NCBI RefSeq assembly: GCF_900110995.1
Contig: NZ_FOJF01000001.1
Location: 699,199-763,198, forward strand
Direction: 5' to 3'
Length of the DNA stretch: 64,000 bases
DNA from: Chitinophaga sp. YR573
GTDB taxonomy: Bacteria; Bacteroidota; Bacteroidia; Chitinophagales; Chitinophagaceae
How positions within the stretch are numbered: position 1 is the first letter of the stretch; each line of letters opens with the position of its first letter. Shown piece by piece: positions 46,226 through 55,531 of the stretch. Made by a program: the position numbers and the translations under genes. The notes under the pieces are model-generated. The model was not told where the DNA came from. It searched no databases and saw only the letters and a list, made by a program, of their open reading frames with translations.

Positions 46226-47110
46226 ATGAAAATGGTCACCGCCAGCAAAGCTGCGGCCTATCTCGCTCTGCTACGTGCAGTTGCTTCAAATCTTCCTCCA
46301 GATGAAAGGCGGTTTTATGACCCTTACGCTAAACTATTTCTCCCATCCCATCTGAAACTGGTAGAATGGCTGTCGAGGGTTACCTTTCTCAATCATATTA
46401 TCTCCTGGTACATTGATCAACGCTGGACCGGCGCCCTTACTTCCTGTGTTGCCCGGAACAGGCTCATAGATGTAATGACCACCAATCTTGTCAGAGATGA
46501 AGGCTTCAACCAGATCATCATATTCGGTGCAGGATACGACTGCAGGGTACACAGACTTAAAATGAAAGAAAGGGTGATGTTTGTAGAGATAGATGATCCT
46601 GTTAAACAGGAAGCCAAACTGGCCATCCTGGAAAATTCTCCGCTTAAACCCGTTATACACGTGGATTCTATCTCGGTAGATTTTCATAAACAACGCCTGG
46701 AAGATGTACTGCCTGGTCTCTTCCATAACACACATTATAAAACCATGTTCATATGGGAAGGTGTTACCAATTATTTTACCGCTCCCATAGCAGATAAAAT
46801 CTTCCAGTACTTTAAAACATTCCTGCCCGGTACTGTTATCATCTTTACCTACGTAGATGAAAAAGTATTATCTAATCCCGAACAGTTTGTAGGTGCTGCC
46901 AATGTTACCAAACTCCTTCGGAGTAATAACGAGTTCTGGAACTTCGGAATAGACCCAGCAAAAATCAGCGATTTCCTGGCAGGCTATAATATGAAATTAG
47001 AGTATGATCAAGGTGCCGATACCTATCGTGAGATATACTACGGAAAAGAACGGGCCGCTAAAATGAAAGGATATGAATATTACCGCGTAGCAATGGCCCG
47101 TGTTCAATGA
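46226..47110 (+). CDS. Class I SAM-dependent methyltransferase, leucine-carboxyl-methyltransferase-like
   Basis: The 294-residue protein (ATG 46226; an in-frame ATG at 46169 would add 19 residues) belongs to the TIGR00027/LCMT-like group. It has ASKAAAYLALLRAVAS at its start, DPYAKLF, and CVARNRLIDVMTTNLV, then the SAM loop IIFGAGYDCRVHRLK. The next conserved block is VMFVEIDDPVKQEAKL, and then FIWEGVTNYFTAPIADKIF for the catalytic face. IFTYVDEKVLS is also seen. Its substrate is unknown. It stands before ypdA on the same strand, with a 39-base gap to the chosen start, so both could be transcribed together. Many bacterial members act on polyketides or unknown small acids. Confidence 0.8.
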   Translation: MKMVTASKAAAYLALLRAVASNLPPDERRFYDPYAKLFLPSHLKLVEWLSRVTFLNHIISWYIDQRWTGALTSCVARNRLIDVMTTNLVRDEGFNQIIIFGAGYDCRVHRLKMKERVMFVEIDDPVKQEAKLAILENSPLKPVIHVDSISVDFHKQRLEDVLPGLFHNTHYKTMFIWEGVTNYFTAPIADKIFQYFKTFLPGTVIIFTYVDEKVLSNPEQFVGAANVTKLLRSNNEFWNFGIDPAKISDFLAGYNMKLEYDQGADTYREIYYGKERAAKMKGYEYYRVAMARVQ

Positions 47111-47149
47111 GAATAGCAAATACGAATGATCATTCGTATTTTTATACCT

Positions 47150-48118
47150 ATGGAAACATATGATATACTGATCATCGGAGCCGGACCAATAGGATTGGCA
47201 TGTGGACTGGCAGCAAAAAAAGCAGGACTGAATTATCTCATCATTGAAAAAGGTTGCCTTACCAACTCTCTGTATAACTATCCGCTCTATATGACCTTCT
47301 TCTCTACTTCAGAAAAGCTGGAAATAGGAGGTGTCCCTTTTGTATCTATCAGCGCTAAACCCGTACGCCCGGAAGCCCTGGAATATTACAGGCGTGTGGC
47401 CGTTTCCAACCACCTGAATACACATCTTTTCGAAGCCGTGGAAACAGTAAAACAAACAAACGGATCATACACTGTCACCACAACAAAAACCTCTTACACC
47501 ACAAAACATGTCATCATCGCCACCGGCTTCTATGACATTCCAAATATGCTGCATATCCCCGGCGAACATCTTCCTAAAGTAAATCATTATTACAAAGACC
47601 CTCACTTCTATGCCATGCAGAAAGTACTGGTAATAGGAGCGAATAATTCTTCTGTGGATGCTGCCCTGGAAACATATCGCAAAGGCGCAGATGTGACGAT
47701 GGTGATCAGGGAAGAAGGGATTGGTAAACGTGTAAAATACTGGGTGAAACCAGATATAGAAAACAGGATCAGCGAAGGGAGTATCAAAGCCTACACACAC
47801 TCCACTGTACAGGCTATCAGGGAACACGAAGTAGATATCCTTACACCGGATGGTATTGTTACCCTGCAGAATGATTTTGTACTGGCACTTACCGGTTATC
47901 AGCCTAACTTTAGCTTCCTCGAAAAAGCAGGGATAGAACTTTCTGACGATGGAAAGAAACAGCCCACCTACAACCCGGATACCATGGAAACAAACATGCC
48001 AGGCATATACCTGGCAGGAGTAGTTTGCGGTGGGATGAATACCCACATATGGTTTATTGAAAACTCAAGAGATCATGCAGATAAAATCATTGCACACATA
48101 AAGGCTACACGATATTAA
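47150..48118 (+). CDS. ypdA: YpdA-like FAD/NAD(P)H oxidoreductase (bacillithiol-disulfide reductase type)
   Basis: The 322-residue flavoprotein has the FAD loop DILIIGAGPIGLACGLAAKKAGL at its start, the conserved TFFSTSEKLEIGGVPF and PVRPEALEYYRRV, and the NAD(P)H loop VLVIGANNSSVDAALETYRKG. ATGFYDIPNMLHIPGE and GIYLAGVVCGGMNTHIW close the FAD domain. Thioredoxin reductases have a CxxC pair, absent here; this pattern is that of YpdA, the reductase of oxidised bacillithiol. That thiol occurs in Bacteroidota. Start chosen at 47150; an in-frame ATG at 47126 adds eight residues. It overlaps the convergent murB by 14 bases. Confidence 0.85.
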   Translation: METYDILIIGAGPIGLACGLAAKKAGLNYLIIEKGCLTNSLYNYPLYMTFFSTSEKLEIGGVPFVSISAKPVRPEALEYYRRVAVSNHLNTHLFEAVETVKQTNGSYTVTTTKTSYTTKHVIIATGFYDIPNMLHIPGEHLPKVNHYYKDPHFYAMQKVLVIGANNSSVDAALETYRKGADVTMVIREEGIGKRVKYWVKPDIENRISEGSIKAYTHSTVQAIREHEVDILTPDGIVTLQNDFVLALTGYQPNFSFLEKAGIELSDDGKKQPTYNPDTMETNMPGIYLAGVVCGGMNTHIWFIENSRDHADKIIAHIKATRY

Positions 48119-49121
48119 CCTCTCTTTCCAGGTCTACCCCGAATTTTGCATGTACACTGTCCAGCACCTGCTGCGATAAGCGGTAAATGTCCGCACCACT
48201 GGCATTCCCGTAATTCACCAGCACCAGGGCCTGTTTGGCATGTACTCCTGCATCTCCTTCACGGAAGCCTTTCCAGCCACACTGCTCTATCAGCCAGCCT
48301 GCTGCCAGTTTATAATGGCCACCCTCTACCGGATAGGCTACCATATGCGGGAACTCCGCTTTCAGCCGCTCATAGGTATCCCCGGCAATCGTGGGGTTCT
48401 TAAAGAAACTACCGGCATTGCCAATCTCTGCCGGGTTAGGCAGTTTGGAAGAACGGATATTGATGACGGCCTGACTGATAGCCTGAATAGATAATTCATG
48501 TACTTCCATCCTTTTCAGTTCCTCTTCAATAGCCCCGTATTTAATATTAAAATGAGGGTTTTTATTCAGCTTAAATGTAACGGACAATATCGCATACTGC
48601 CCTTTGTATTTCCTTTTAAACACACTCTCCCGGTAACCAAACTCACACGCTGCATTGTCGAACGTCTCTGTAGTAAAGCTCTGCAGGTTAAAAGCCTCTA
48701 ATTCATAAAACGTATCCTTGATCTCTACCCCATATGCACCTATGTTCTGCATAGGACTGGCACCCACATTCCCCGGAATCAGCGACAGGTTTTCCAGGCC
48801 TGCACGGTCATGTTTGATACAGTCCATTACAAAGCCATGCCAGTTCTCCCCTGCCCCTGCTTTCACATATATATGCGCATCATCCTCTTTTACCACCGTA
48901 ATCCCCTTTATTTCATTCTTCAGGATGATCCCGTCAAAGTCTTTCGTAAACAGCATATTACTGCCGCCACCCAGAATCATATGCGGTAATCCCTGCTGTT
49001 CCGGAGCAGACAAAATCTCTTGTAGTGCAGCCGCAGATGAAAATGAAGTAAAATAGCGGGTATGAGCAGTGATACCAAACGTATTATAGGGCCGGAGTAA
49101 AACATTTTCAGATATCAGCAT
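48105..49121 (-). CDS. murB: UDP-N-acetylenolpyruvoylglucosamine reductase
   Basis: MurB reduces the enolpyruvyl group to give UDP-MurNAc with NADPH and FAD. I start it at ATG 49121 (338 residues), because the longer open frame upstream runs antisense to the next gene and lacks similarity to MurB. Sequence starts MLISENVLLRPYNTFGI, then MILGGGSNMLFTKDFDG (FAD loop), GLENLSLIPGNVGASPMQNIGAYGVE and CEFGYRESVFKRKYKG. SFFKNPTIAGDTYERL and KLAAGWLIEQCGWKG follow. The glutamate in the C-terminal block is near LVLVNYGNASGADIYRLSQ. Minus-strand TATCTTTG at 49155-49162 is a promoter. Confidence 0.94.
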   Translation of the reverse strand: MLISENVLLRPYNTFGITAHTRYFTSFSSAAALQEILSAPEQQGLPHMILGGGSNMLFTKDFDGIILKNEIKGITVVKEDDAHIYVKAGAGENWHGFVMDCIKHDRAGLENLSLIPGNVGASPMQNIGAYGVEIKDTFYELEAFNLQSFTTETFDNAACEFGYRESVFKRKYKGQYAILSVTFKLNKNPHFNIKYGAIEEELKRMEVHELSIQAISQAVINIRSSKLPNPAEIGNAGSFFKNPTIAGDTYERLKAEFPHMVAYPVEGGHYKLAAGWLIEQCGWKGFREGDAGVHAKQALVLVNYGNASGADIYRLSQQVLDSVHAKFGVDLEREVNIV

Positions 49122-49154
49122 ATGATCGGACAAAACTTTAGTAAATTTATCAAA

Positions 49155-49162
49155 CAAAGATA
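49155..49162 (-). promoter_or_regulatory. -7 promoter element for murB
   Basis: TATCTTTG on the minus strand matches TAnnTTTG and is 34 bases before the chosen murB ATG, which supports that start over the longer frame. Confidence 0.55.
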
Positions 49163-49173
49163 ATAATAAAAGC

Positions 49174-49836
49174 ATGCCGCTAACAGCTGTCGTATTAGGA
49201 GCCACTGGTCTTACAGGCAATAGCCTGGTAACACTGCTTTTGCATGACAACCGTTTCAGCAAAGTAAAAGTACTGCTGCGCTCACCATCACTCAAACAAC
49301 GCCCGGGACTGGAAGCGGTTATCGTTGACTTTGACGATGAAGAGGGCCTTGCATCAGCACTGCATGGAGATGTATTATTCTGCTGTATAGGTACCACCAT
49401 CGCAAAGGCCGGGAGTAAAGAGAGCTTCAGGAAAGTGGATTTTGAGATACCCGTTCGTTGCGCTACCATCGCCCATCGCCAAAATATGCAGCAGTTCCTG
49501 CTAGTCTCTGCTGTTGGAGCTAATCCTGCATCTATGAATTTCTATTTACGCACCAAAGGAGAAACAGAACAGGCGATAGAAAAGACCGGATTCTCTGCCT
49601 TACATATTTTCCGCCCTGCTGTATTGCTGGGTCCCCGGGAAGAATTCCGGCTGGGAGAATGGATAGGTAAATTCCTGACCCTCGTATTTTATTTCCTGTT
49701 GCAGGGCCGCTGGAGGAAATACCGCCCCATAAAAGCCGTGAATGTAGCGAAAGCGATGATCAACGCCGCCATCAATACACCTTCCGGCACACACGTTTAT
49801 GAATCAGATGCCATTAAGGAGTTGGCAGGTAAATAA
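49174..49836 (+). CDS. Atypical SDR / NAD(P)-binding protein (HTATIP2-like)
   Basis: The 220-residue Rossmann-fold protein opens with AVVLGATGLTGNSLVTLLL, the nucleotide loop of atypical short-chain dehydrogenases. It continues with FCCIGTTIAKAGSKESFRKVDFE, FLLVSAVGANPASMNFYLRTKGE (with the YxxxK-like region YLRTKGE), and IFRPAVLLGPREEFRLGEW. HTATIP2-like proteins share this layout. A hydrophobic segment FLTLVFYFLLQG at about 168-179 suggests membrane contact. The substrate is unknown. It lies three bases upstream of the DUF3857 gene, and diverges from murB with a 52-base gap. Confidence 0.8.
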   Translation: MPLTAVVLGATGLTGNSLVTLLLHDNRFSKVKVLLRSPSLKQRPGLEAVIVDFDDEEGLASALHGDVLFCCIGTTIAKAGSKESFRKVDFEIPVRCATIAHRQNMQQFLLVSAVGANPASMNFYLRTKGETEQAIEKTGFSALHIFRPAVLLGPREEFRLGEWIGKFLTLVFYFLLQGRWRKYRPIKAVNVAKAMINAAINTPSGTHVYESDAIKELAGK

Positions 49837-49839
49837 TTT

Positions 49840-51720
49840 ATGAGAATACCTATATGCACCTTGCTGTGCCTTCTATGCTGTACATTAGCCTTCTCACAGA
49901 TAAACCAATATGTGGTTAATACCTGGGAGGCTCAGCCACAATTACATCGTCAGACAGATACTAGCTTACCCATTACCGTGCTTAAATATATTGTAGTCCG
50001 TGATTTCGCCCGTTCTACCGCAGATGGTTCTCATTACCGTACCATCTATAAACGGATGCATATTAACACCAAAGTGGCGGCAGACAATATTCCTCAGCTC
50101 TTCATACAACTGGAACCGTATGAAAGTATCAAAACTATCAACGCAAGAGTCATCTATCCCGATAATCATATAGTAGGCGTGCCTGTATCAAAAGTATACA
50201 CCAGCGGCAAAGCAGAAACAATAAGAATATCACCGTTAAAACTGGTGCCGGGTTGTGAAGTGGAATATGATATGCTTGTACATGAAGTCACTACCCCCGC
50301 AGGCTTTGAATACATGCAAGGCGGTGAACCCTGTAATGAGGCTACTTTTATGTTGGTAGTACCGCCGGATATGCTGTTCCGTTCAAGAGGCAGCAATGGT
50401 TTCCCGGATGTAACGGATAGTATCGCATTCACAGGTGTACATTATTTTCGTGCAACGACACATCATGTACCAGCGCTCTTTCCGGGTGATCTTTTTTACT
50501 ATAATACCTGGATACAACGCACCGAATTTTCTTTGCGGTCAACTGGCTGGCAACAACCTGCCAAAGACCAGTTCCTGGAATATGTGTATATGGAAAATCC
50601 TGCTTACAAAAGGCTGCAGAAAGAGGTCAGCAAATGGGATTTTCTGAAAAACAGGTTACCGTTACCAACACTTATCTATCAGGTAGAACAACAGATAAAA
50701 TCACAATATAAACTGATCAATGATCCGGATAATTATGATTTGTCTGACATCGAAGAGATGTTAAAAACAAAAAACTGTAATGAAACAGGCATTATAAAAC
50801 TGATGGAATCTGTATATTATCTGCTCGGAATTCATACGCAGATACTCTTTACATCCGCACATGAATCTGTTCCACTGGACAGTAGTATCGTGAATATAGA
50901 ACTGGCCAGTAACGTACTCATTTACTTCCCGGAATTACGCCAGGCATTGGCGCCTGCTTATGCCGAAACACGCTTCCCTTTTTATCCTGCTGCATGGGCA
51001 AACCTGCTGGCCCTGCGTTGCCGCGATACACTGATAGATAAAAAAGCAGAAGTGCTGGTAGACTTTATTCGTACGCCGGTCATCGATTACACAAAGAATA
51101 ATATCAGCCTGGAAGCAAACATAGATATCAATGCACTGGGTGTTTACGATATAAAACTCAAACAAACAGTAGGCGGATATCCCGGTATGGCGGTTAGAAC
51201 CATCATAGGAAATACGCTCATCGCTGCCCTCGATGAGCAATACAATTCTATGCTGCCTACAGGTCCCATCAGGGTATCCGGCCTTACGCATAAAATGCAG
51301 AATGGTTACTGGGACCATCCTCCGGCTGATGCTCCCTTTATCCTGGAGTCTTCCTTTAAAACAGATTCTATCAATACAGGCATGCTGATAAACGGACTGG
51401 TACAACAATATCGGTCATCCATGCCACCATCGAACATACCCATTGAAATGTCCTACCCGTTTTACCAGGAATGCAGGATTTACATTACAGTACCTGAAGG
51501 GTATAAAATGGCGAATACTGCTGATTATAAAGTGGATATTCCTGGTACTTCCCTGGGATATAAAATCACATGTAAACAGGAAGATAATAAGATCACTATC
51601 TACTCGCTGAAATGGTTTAAGAAAGACAGTTATAATAACGAAGAAAAGAAAGTATTTGAGAAGATTCTGCAAGCAGATAATGAAATAAAAGACAAAAAAC
51701 TGTATATCTCTAAAAACTAA
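49840..51720 (+). CDS. Exported DUF3857/transglutaminase-like protein
   Basis: The 626-residue protein has a signal peptide (ICTLLCLLCCTLAFSQ). The N-terminal half resembles DUF3857 in Bacteroidota: HYRTIYKRMHINT, QLEPYESIKTINARVIYPDNHIV (in parts), and PGCEVEYDMLVHEV. The central region is where a transglutaminase core would be. There I see LKTKNCNETGIIKLMESVYYLLGIHTQILFTS (split), with a Cys in the expected place (NCNETG), but the HxW/Asp parts of the catalytic triad are unclear. The C-terminal half is beta-rich. The family is exported and of unknown function. The gene is three bases after the SDR gene; its stop abuts the convergent priA stop. Confidence 0.75.
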   Translation: MRIPICTLLCLLCCTLAFSQINQYVVNTWEAQPQLHRQTDTSLPITVLKYIVVRDFARSTADGSHYRTIYKRMHINTKVAADNIPQLFIQLEPYESIKTINARVIYPDNHIVGVPVSKVYTSGKAETIRISPLKLVPGCEVEYDMLVHEVTTPAGFEYMQGGEPCNEATFMLVVPPDMLFRSRGSNGFPDVTDSIAFTGVHYFRATTHHVPALFPGDLFYYNTWIQRTEFSLRSTGWQQPAKDQFLEYVYMENPAYKRLQKEVSKWDFLKNRLPLPTLIYQVEQQIKSQYKLINDPDNYDLSDIEEMLKTKNCNETGIIKLMESVYYLLGIHTQILFTSAHESVPLDSSIVNIELASNVLIYFPELRQALAPAYAETRFPFYPAAWANLLALRCRDTLIDKKAEVLVDFIRTPVIDYTKNNISLEANIDINALGVYDIKLKQTVGGYPGMAVRTIIGNTLIAALDEQYNSMLPTGPIRVSGLTHKMQNGYWDHPPADAPFILESSFKTDSINTGMLINGLVQQYRSSMPPSNIPIEMSYPFYQECRIYITVPEGYKMANTADYKVDIPGTSLGYKITCKQEDNKITIYSLKWFKKDSYNNEEKKVFEKILQADNEIKDKKLYISKN

Positions 51721-54171
51721 CTATACCGGATCTACGTCCGGTACTATCAGCACAGAACGGTACTGCTTTTCCGCCTGTAATTTAGTAAAATGCTCACGCA
51801 GCAACTGCTTGGTTTGTGCAATGACTTTCGTATCTCTGGGCAGCTTGATCAGCATCTCCTGCAGATAATAAGTACGCACACGTCCTACCAATGGTGCCGC
51901 CGGCCCCACCAGATTAGCACCTATATGCGGCCTTAACCAGTTACTGAGAATATGCGCGGCCTGTTCCACCACCTGCTGCTGCTTATGCTTCAGCGTAATC
52001 TTTAACAGCCGGTAAAAAGGAGGATAACCAAAGCGTTGCCGCTCCGCTATCTCAGAGGCATACATGCCCTTATAATCATGCGTAGTGACAAAATGTAATA
52101 TCGGATGACGTGTATTACTCGCCTGTATAATCACCTTCCCCTGTCCGTCACGACGCCCCGCACGCCCTGCCACCTGTTCCATCAGCTGAAACGCCCGCTC
52201 ATTCACCCTGAAATCAGGAAAACTCAGCAAACTATCCGCACTTAAAATCCCGATGAGGTTTACATTATCAAAGTCCAGTCCCTTCACCACCATCTGTGTA
52301 CCCACCAGTATATCTATCCCCTGCTGTTCCAGCAGCTGAATCATCTTATTATGACTATCCTTATTTCGCACAGCATCCATGTCCATACGGGCAATACGAG
52401 CCTTGGGGAACACCTGTATCAGGTCGTCCTCAATCTTCTCTGTACCAAAGTTTTTAGGGATCAGTGTATTACTGCTTCCGCAGGCAGCACAGGTATGTAC
52501 ATAAGGATAACGCGTACCACAATAGTGGCACTGCAATTTATCCTGGTTACGGTGATATGTCAGTGATACATCACAGTTCTTACAATTAGGTATCCATCCA
52601 CAGGTAGTACACATCAGGAAAGGCGCATAACCACGTCTGTTCTGGAACAGGATCACCTGTTTACTATCAGCCAGACTCACTCCGATAGCATTCCGAAGCT
52701 GAGGTGTAAAGTTCTCCTGCATCGTCTTCTCTGCCTGCTCCTTCTTCAGATCTATGATCTCTATAGCAGGCATCGCCACCCCGCCAAAACGTTCTGTTAA
52801 CTCAACCAGGCCATACTTCCCCTGCTGCGCATTAAAATAAGATTCTAATGCAGGTGTGGCAGAACCTAACAGCACTTTAGCACCAAACAACCCGGCATAA
52901 TAAATCGCTGAATCCCGCGCATGATAACGCGGAGCAGGGTCCTGCTGTTTAAAAGATGCATCATGTTCTTCATCAAGAATAATAAGTCCTAAATCACGGA
53001 ATGGTAACAACAGGCTGGAACGTGCGCCCAGTACTATCTGTAACTCGCCGGTCTTCACTTTATTCCAGATCTCCACACGTTCATTATTACTGAACCGGGA
53101 ATGATAAATGCCTATTTTCTTACCGAAATGTTTTTGCAGACGCCGTATGATCTGTGCTGTTAATGCTATCTCCGGCAACAGGTACAACACCTGTTTACCG
53201 CTGTTCACATGCTCCTCTATCAGCTTCATGTACAGCTGCGTTTTACCGCTGGAAGTAACCCCATGCAGTAACGTTACCTGTTTACTTTCAAAGCAGTGGT
53301 GCAGCTCTGCTAAAGCCTTCTCCTGGGCAGGACTCAGCACAAAATCCACCTGCGCATCAGATTTCCCACCACCCGGTACACGGTCTACCGTCCTCTTCTC
53401 TATCCACACTACATTTTTATCTACCAGTCCTTTCAGCTGTGCAGCCGAAGCACCTGATTTCTTCAGTAACTCACTCTGCAACACACTACCCTGCGTCTTT
53501 AACAGATGCAGGTATGCCAGCAGTAATTCCATCTGCTTGGGAGCTTTCCCCAACTCGTTGAATAACCCAGCCAACTGTTCTTCAGCTGCATAGTGTTCAT
53601 GCAGCTGCACATAGTTCTCCTTCTTCTCTTTATAGACCTCTTTCAGCTCTTCATATACCAGCAATACATTCTTCTCTATCAGCTTTTTTATCACGGAGTA
53701 CACATCAGATTTATCGAGGATCAGCTGTACTTCCTCTATGCGTAATTCCTTGCGTATATGTAATGCTTCTGCTATCAGGTATTCACTGTCATCCAACCCG
53801 GTGAAATCATCCCCGAAAGCATCATTGAACAACAGTAACGTTTCGCTCGACAATTTAAGGTGGGCAGGTAAAGCGGCATTCAGCACTTCCCCTTCTGTAC
53901 ACATGTAATAAGACGCCAGCCATTGCCACAGTAAAATCTGGTTGGGGTATACGACCGGGTCTTTATCCAGTACATCCAGCAGGGGTTTGGTTTTGTATTC
54001 CAGCGGCGCCATTCCATGCACTGCTTTTACAATACCGGTATATTTCTTTTGCTTGCCCAGTTGTACGGCAACACGGCTTCCCACCTGCACGGCATCTTCC
54101 ATTTCGGGAGGTACCGAGTAGGTGTAATTCTTTGGCAAAGCCAGTGGCAGTATAACATCAGCAAATTTCAT
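51721..54171 (-). CDS. priA: Primosomal replication-restart helicase PriA
   Basis: PriA recognises stalled forks and reloads the replisome. In 816 residues: the N-terminal DNA-binding part (FADVILPLALPKNYTYSVPP), Walker A GVTSSGKT at 304-311, DEEH at 400-403, HARDSAIYYA and LGSATPALES in the helicase motifs, and the zinc-finger block at about 525-570 with CTTCGWIPNCKNCDVSL, LQCHYCG and CAACGS. GTEKIEDDLIQVFP and GTQMVVKGLDFDNV follow, with AGRAGRRDGQGKVIIQ. The length is above the E. coli form (732) because of a longer linker at 130-260. The start overlaps the plsC stop (TAATG). Confidence 0.95.
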   Translation of the reverse strand: MKFADVILPLALPKNYTYSVPPEMEDAVQVGSRVAVQLGKQKKYTGIVKAVHGMAPLEYKTKPLLDVLDKDPVVYPNQILLWQWLASYYMCTEGEVLNAALPAHLKLSSETLLLFNDAFGDDFTGLDDSEYLIAEALHIRKELRIEEVQLILDKSDVYSVIKKLIEKNVLLVYEELKEVYKEKKENYVQLHEHYAAEEQLAGLFNELGKAPKQMELLLAYLHLLKTQGSVLQSELLKKSGASAAQLKGLVDKNVVWIEKRTVDRVPGGGKSDAQVDFVLSPAQEKALAELHHCFESKQVTLLHGVTSSGKTQLYMKLIEEHVNSGKQVLYLLPEIALTAQIIRRLQKHFGKKIGIYHSRFSNNERVEIWNKVKTGELQIVLGARSSLLLPFRDLGLIILDEEHDASFKQQDPAPRYHARDSAIYYAGLFGAKVLLGSATPALESYFNAQQGKYGLVELTERFGGVAMPAIEIIDLKKEQAEKTMQENFTPQLRNAIGVSLADSKQVILFQNRRGYAPFLMCTTCGWIPNCKNCDVSLTYHRNQDKLQCHYCGTRYPYVHTCAACGSSNTLIPKNFGTEKIEDDLIQVFPKARIARMDMDAVRNKDSHNKMIQLLEQQGIDILVGTQMVVKGLDFDNVNLIGILSADSLLSFPDFRVNERAFQLMEQVAGRAGRRDGQGKVIIQASNTRHPILHFVTTHDYKGMYASEIAERQRFGYPPFYRLLKITLKHKQQQVVEQAAHILSNWLRPHIGANLVGPAAPLVGRVRTYYLQEMLIKLPRDTKVIAQTKQLLREHFTKLQAEKQYRSVLIVPDVDPV

Positions 54172-54911
54172 TATTTCCAGCTTATCAGTTCTTTCTCCAT
54201 AATATCAAACACCTGTTGCTTCAACGCCGGTAAATCATCCATTCCCAACCCTTTTACAGGTACAGGAGGCAGGTATACTATCCTGCAACGGCCCGGATTG
54301 ATCTTGAAAAATCCGGAATGTGGTAAACGGGTACCATTATCCAGATATAATACCGGTTGAATAGGTGTCTGTGTTTCTATCGCTATCCGGAAAGCCCCGT
54401 TATGAAAGGGTTGTAAAGGTTTGTCAGTTTCGTTGGTAGTCCCTTCGGGAAATATCAGGATAGACACTCCTTCCTTCAGGGTATTCATCATTTCACGTAC
54501 ACTACGGGAACGTGCCTTGGCATTTGATCTGTCTACCAGCACTACAGAGTTCTTATAAATAAACCCGAATAATGGCACCTTCTTCAGTTCTATCTTCCCC
54601 AGGGGACGAAATGGCAAACGCATTACCCCCACAGCAAGCGCCGCATCCAGGTAGGAACGGTGATTCACCACATAGATACAGGGTTCGTTATTCTTTTCAC
54701 ATTTGTAGATCCTTTTCACCCGCATGCCCACCAGCGGGAACCAGGAATTTGACCAGAACCAGAGAAAGTAGAAGATGATATTTCCACCTTTTATCCTGCC
54801 AAAGAGAGAGGCCAGGAAAATAGGCGGAAGAATAAGCAACATGATGCCTAAGAATAAGATAGAAGCGTATATAGCGTATACGAATTGTAATGGTTTCAGC
54901 AGTAACTTCAT
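54171..54911 (-). CDS. plsC: 1-acyl-sn-glycerol-3-phosphate acyltransferase
   Basis: PlsC adds the second acyl chain to lysophosphatidic acid in the inner membrane. The 246-residue protein (ATG 54911, in frame with an earlier ATG at 54929) has an N-terminal membrane helix (YAIYASILFLGIMLLILP) and the catalytic HX4D motif in VVNHRSYLDAALAVG. Also present are the acyl-site block PLGKIELKKVPLFGFIYK, and FPEGTTNETD for phosphate binding. It ends two codons past the priA start. The two genes overlap by one base and are probably expressed together, though the roles are unrelated. Confidence 0.9.
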   Translation of the reverse strand: MKLLLKPLQFVYAIYASILFLGIMLLILPPIFLASLFGRIKGGNIIFYFLWFWSNSWFPLVGMRVKRIYKCEKNNEPCIYVVNHRSYLDAALAVGVMRLPFRPLGKIELKKVPLFGFIYKNSVVLVDRSNAKARSRSVREMMNTLKEGVSILIFPEGTTNETDKPLQPFHNGAFRIAIETQTPIQPVLYLDNGTRLPHSGFFKINPGRCRIVYLPPVPVKGLGMDDLPALKQQVFDIMEKELISWK

Positions 54912-54971
54912 AAATAACGACAGTAGCAAACCTGAAAATTACTGCAAGTGACCGTAAATACCTAATAAGTG

Positions 54972-55403
54972 CTAATTACAGTTGCAACTCCATTCCTTAT
55001 CGAGGTCGATACAGGTAACTACCTTTGTGTTACCATCACAGGGCGCAAAAACAATACGAAGATGTTGCCCCTCTTCGGAATAACCTTCCAGGGCAAATGT
55101 TGGGCAGGGCTGGTCACGGGGATTGGACTTCTCCGTGTTGATACGGCCATCTGCAAGAATTTCGCTCACTTCTGCCTCGGTAATATGACGGCATTCCATC
55201 CGGCAACGGGCATGAACGGTATATTCCAGCCGGGCATGACGATTCAGTACAGCAGGATCATTCGCCGTGCTACGCGGACTATGACCTGTTTTTGTGTATG
55301 GTGGTGTTACTGGCCGTGGTCCCTTCCACCACTGCTGGCGCCAGGCCATGAATAATAGTAAAGCCAGTAATATGACAGGTATGTACTTACCCTTTGATTT
55401 CAT
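54972..55403 (-). CDS. Membrane-anchored DUF4258 protein
   Basis: This 143-residue protein has an N-terminal membrane helix (residues 7-20, YIPVILLALLLFMAW), a proline-rich spacer, and then a DUF4258-like domain at about 58-140: EYTVHARCRMECRHITEAEV for the HAxxRM-xxR-xIT signature, EILADGRINTEKS, and LRIVFAPCDGNTKVVTCIDL. Family members are often small toxin-like or unknown proteins. Unusual here are eight cysteines, including a terminal CNC, and the export anchor, so the domain is probably outside with disulfides or in the membrane periphery. The function is unknown. It is alone and its promoter region is shared with mtaB. Confidence 0.7.
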   Translation of the reverse strand: MKSKGKYIPVILLALLLFMAWRQQWWKGPRPVTPPYTKTGHSPRSTANDPAVLNRHARLEYTVHARCRMECRHITEAEVSEILADGRINTEKSNPRDQPCPTFALEGYSEEGQHLRIVFAPCDGNTKVVTCIDLDKEWSCNCN

Positions 55404-55432
55404 AGTGGTTACTCAGATATAACACGTTAGTA

Positions 55433-55464
55433 TTGCTCAAGCGACGGCAATCTATGTAATTTTG
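55433..55464 (+). promoter_or_regulatory. Promoter of mtaB
   Basis: TTG (55433-55435) precedes TAATTTTG (55457-55464) by 21 bases, near the consensus. A second -7-like element, TAACTTTG at 55516-55523, lies only eight bases before the start codon and would give an almost leaderless transcript. Confidence 0.55.
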
Positions 55465-55531
55465 CCAATATAAGCGGTATTAAATTACCATATAAAGGCA
55501 CATTGCAAAAAGATGTAACTTTGCCGACTTT

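Noticed and set aside
48105..49469. A 454-codon open frame for MurB starting at 49469
   Set aside because: The first 116 codons are antisense to the SDR-like gene at 49174-49836 and have no MurB similarity. A promoter element at 49155-49162 and the family length support ATG 49121.
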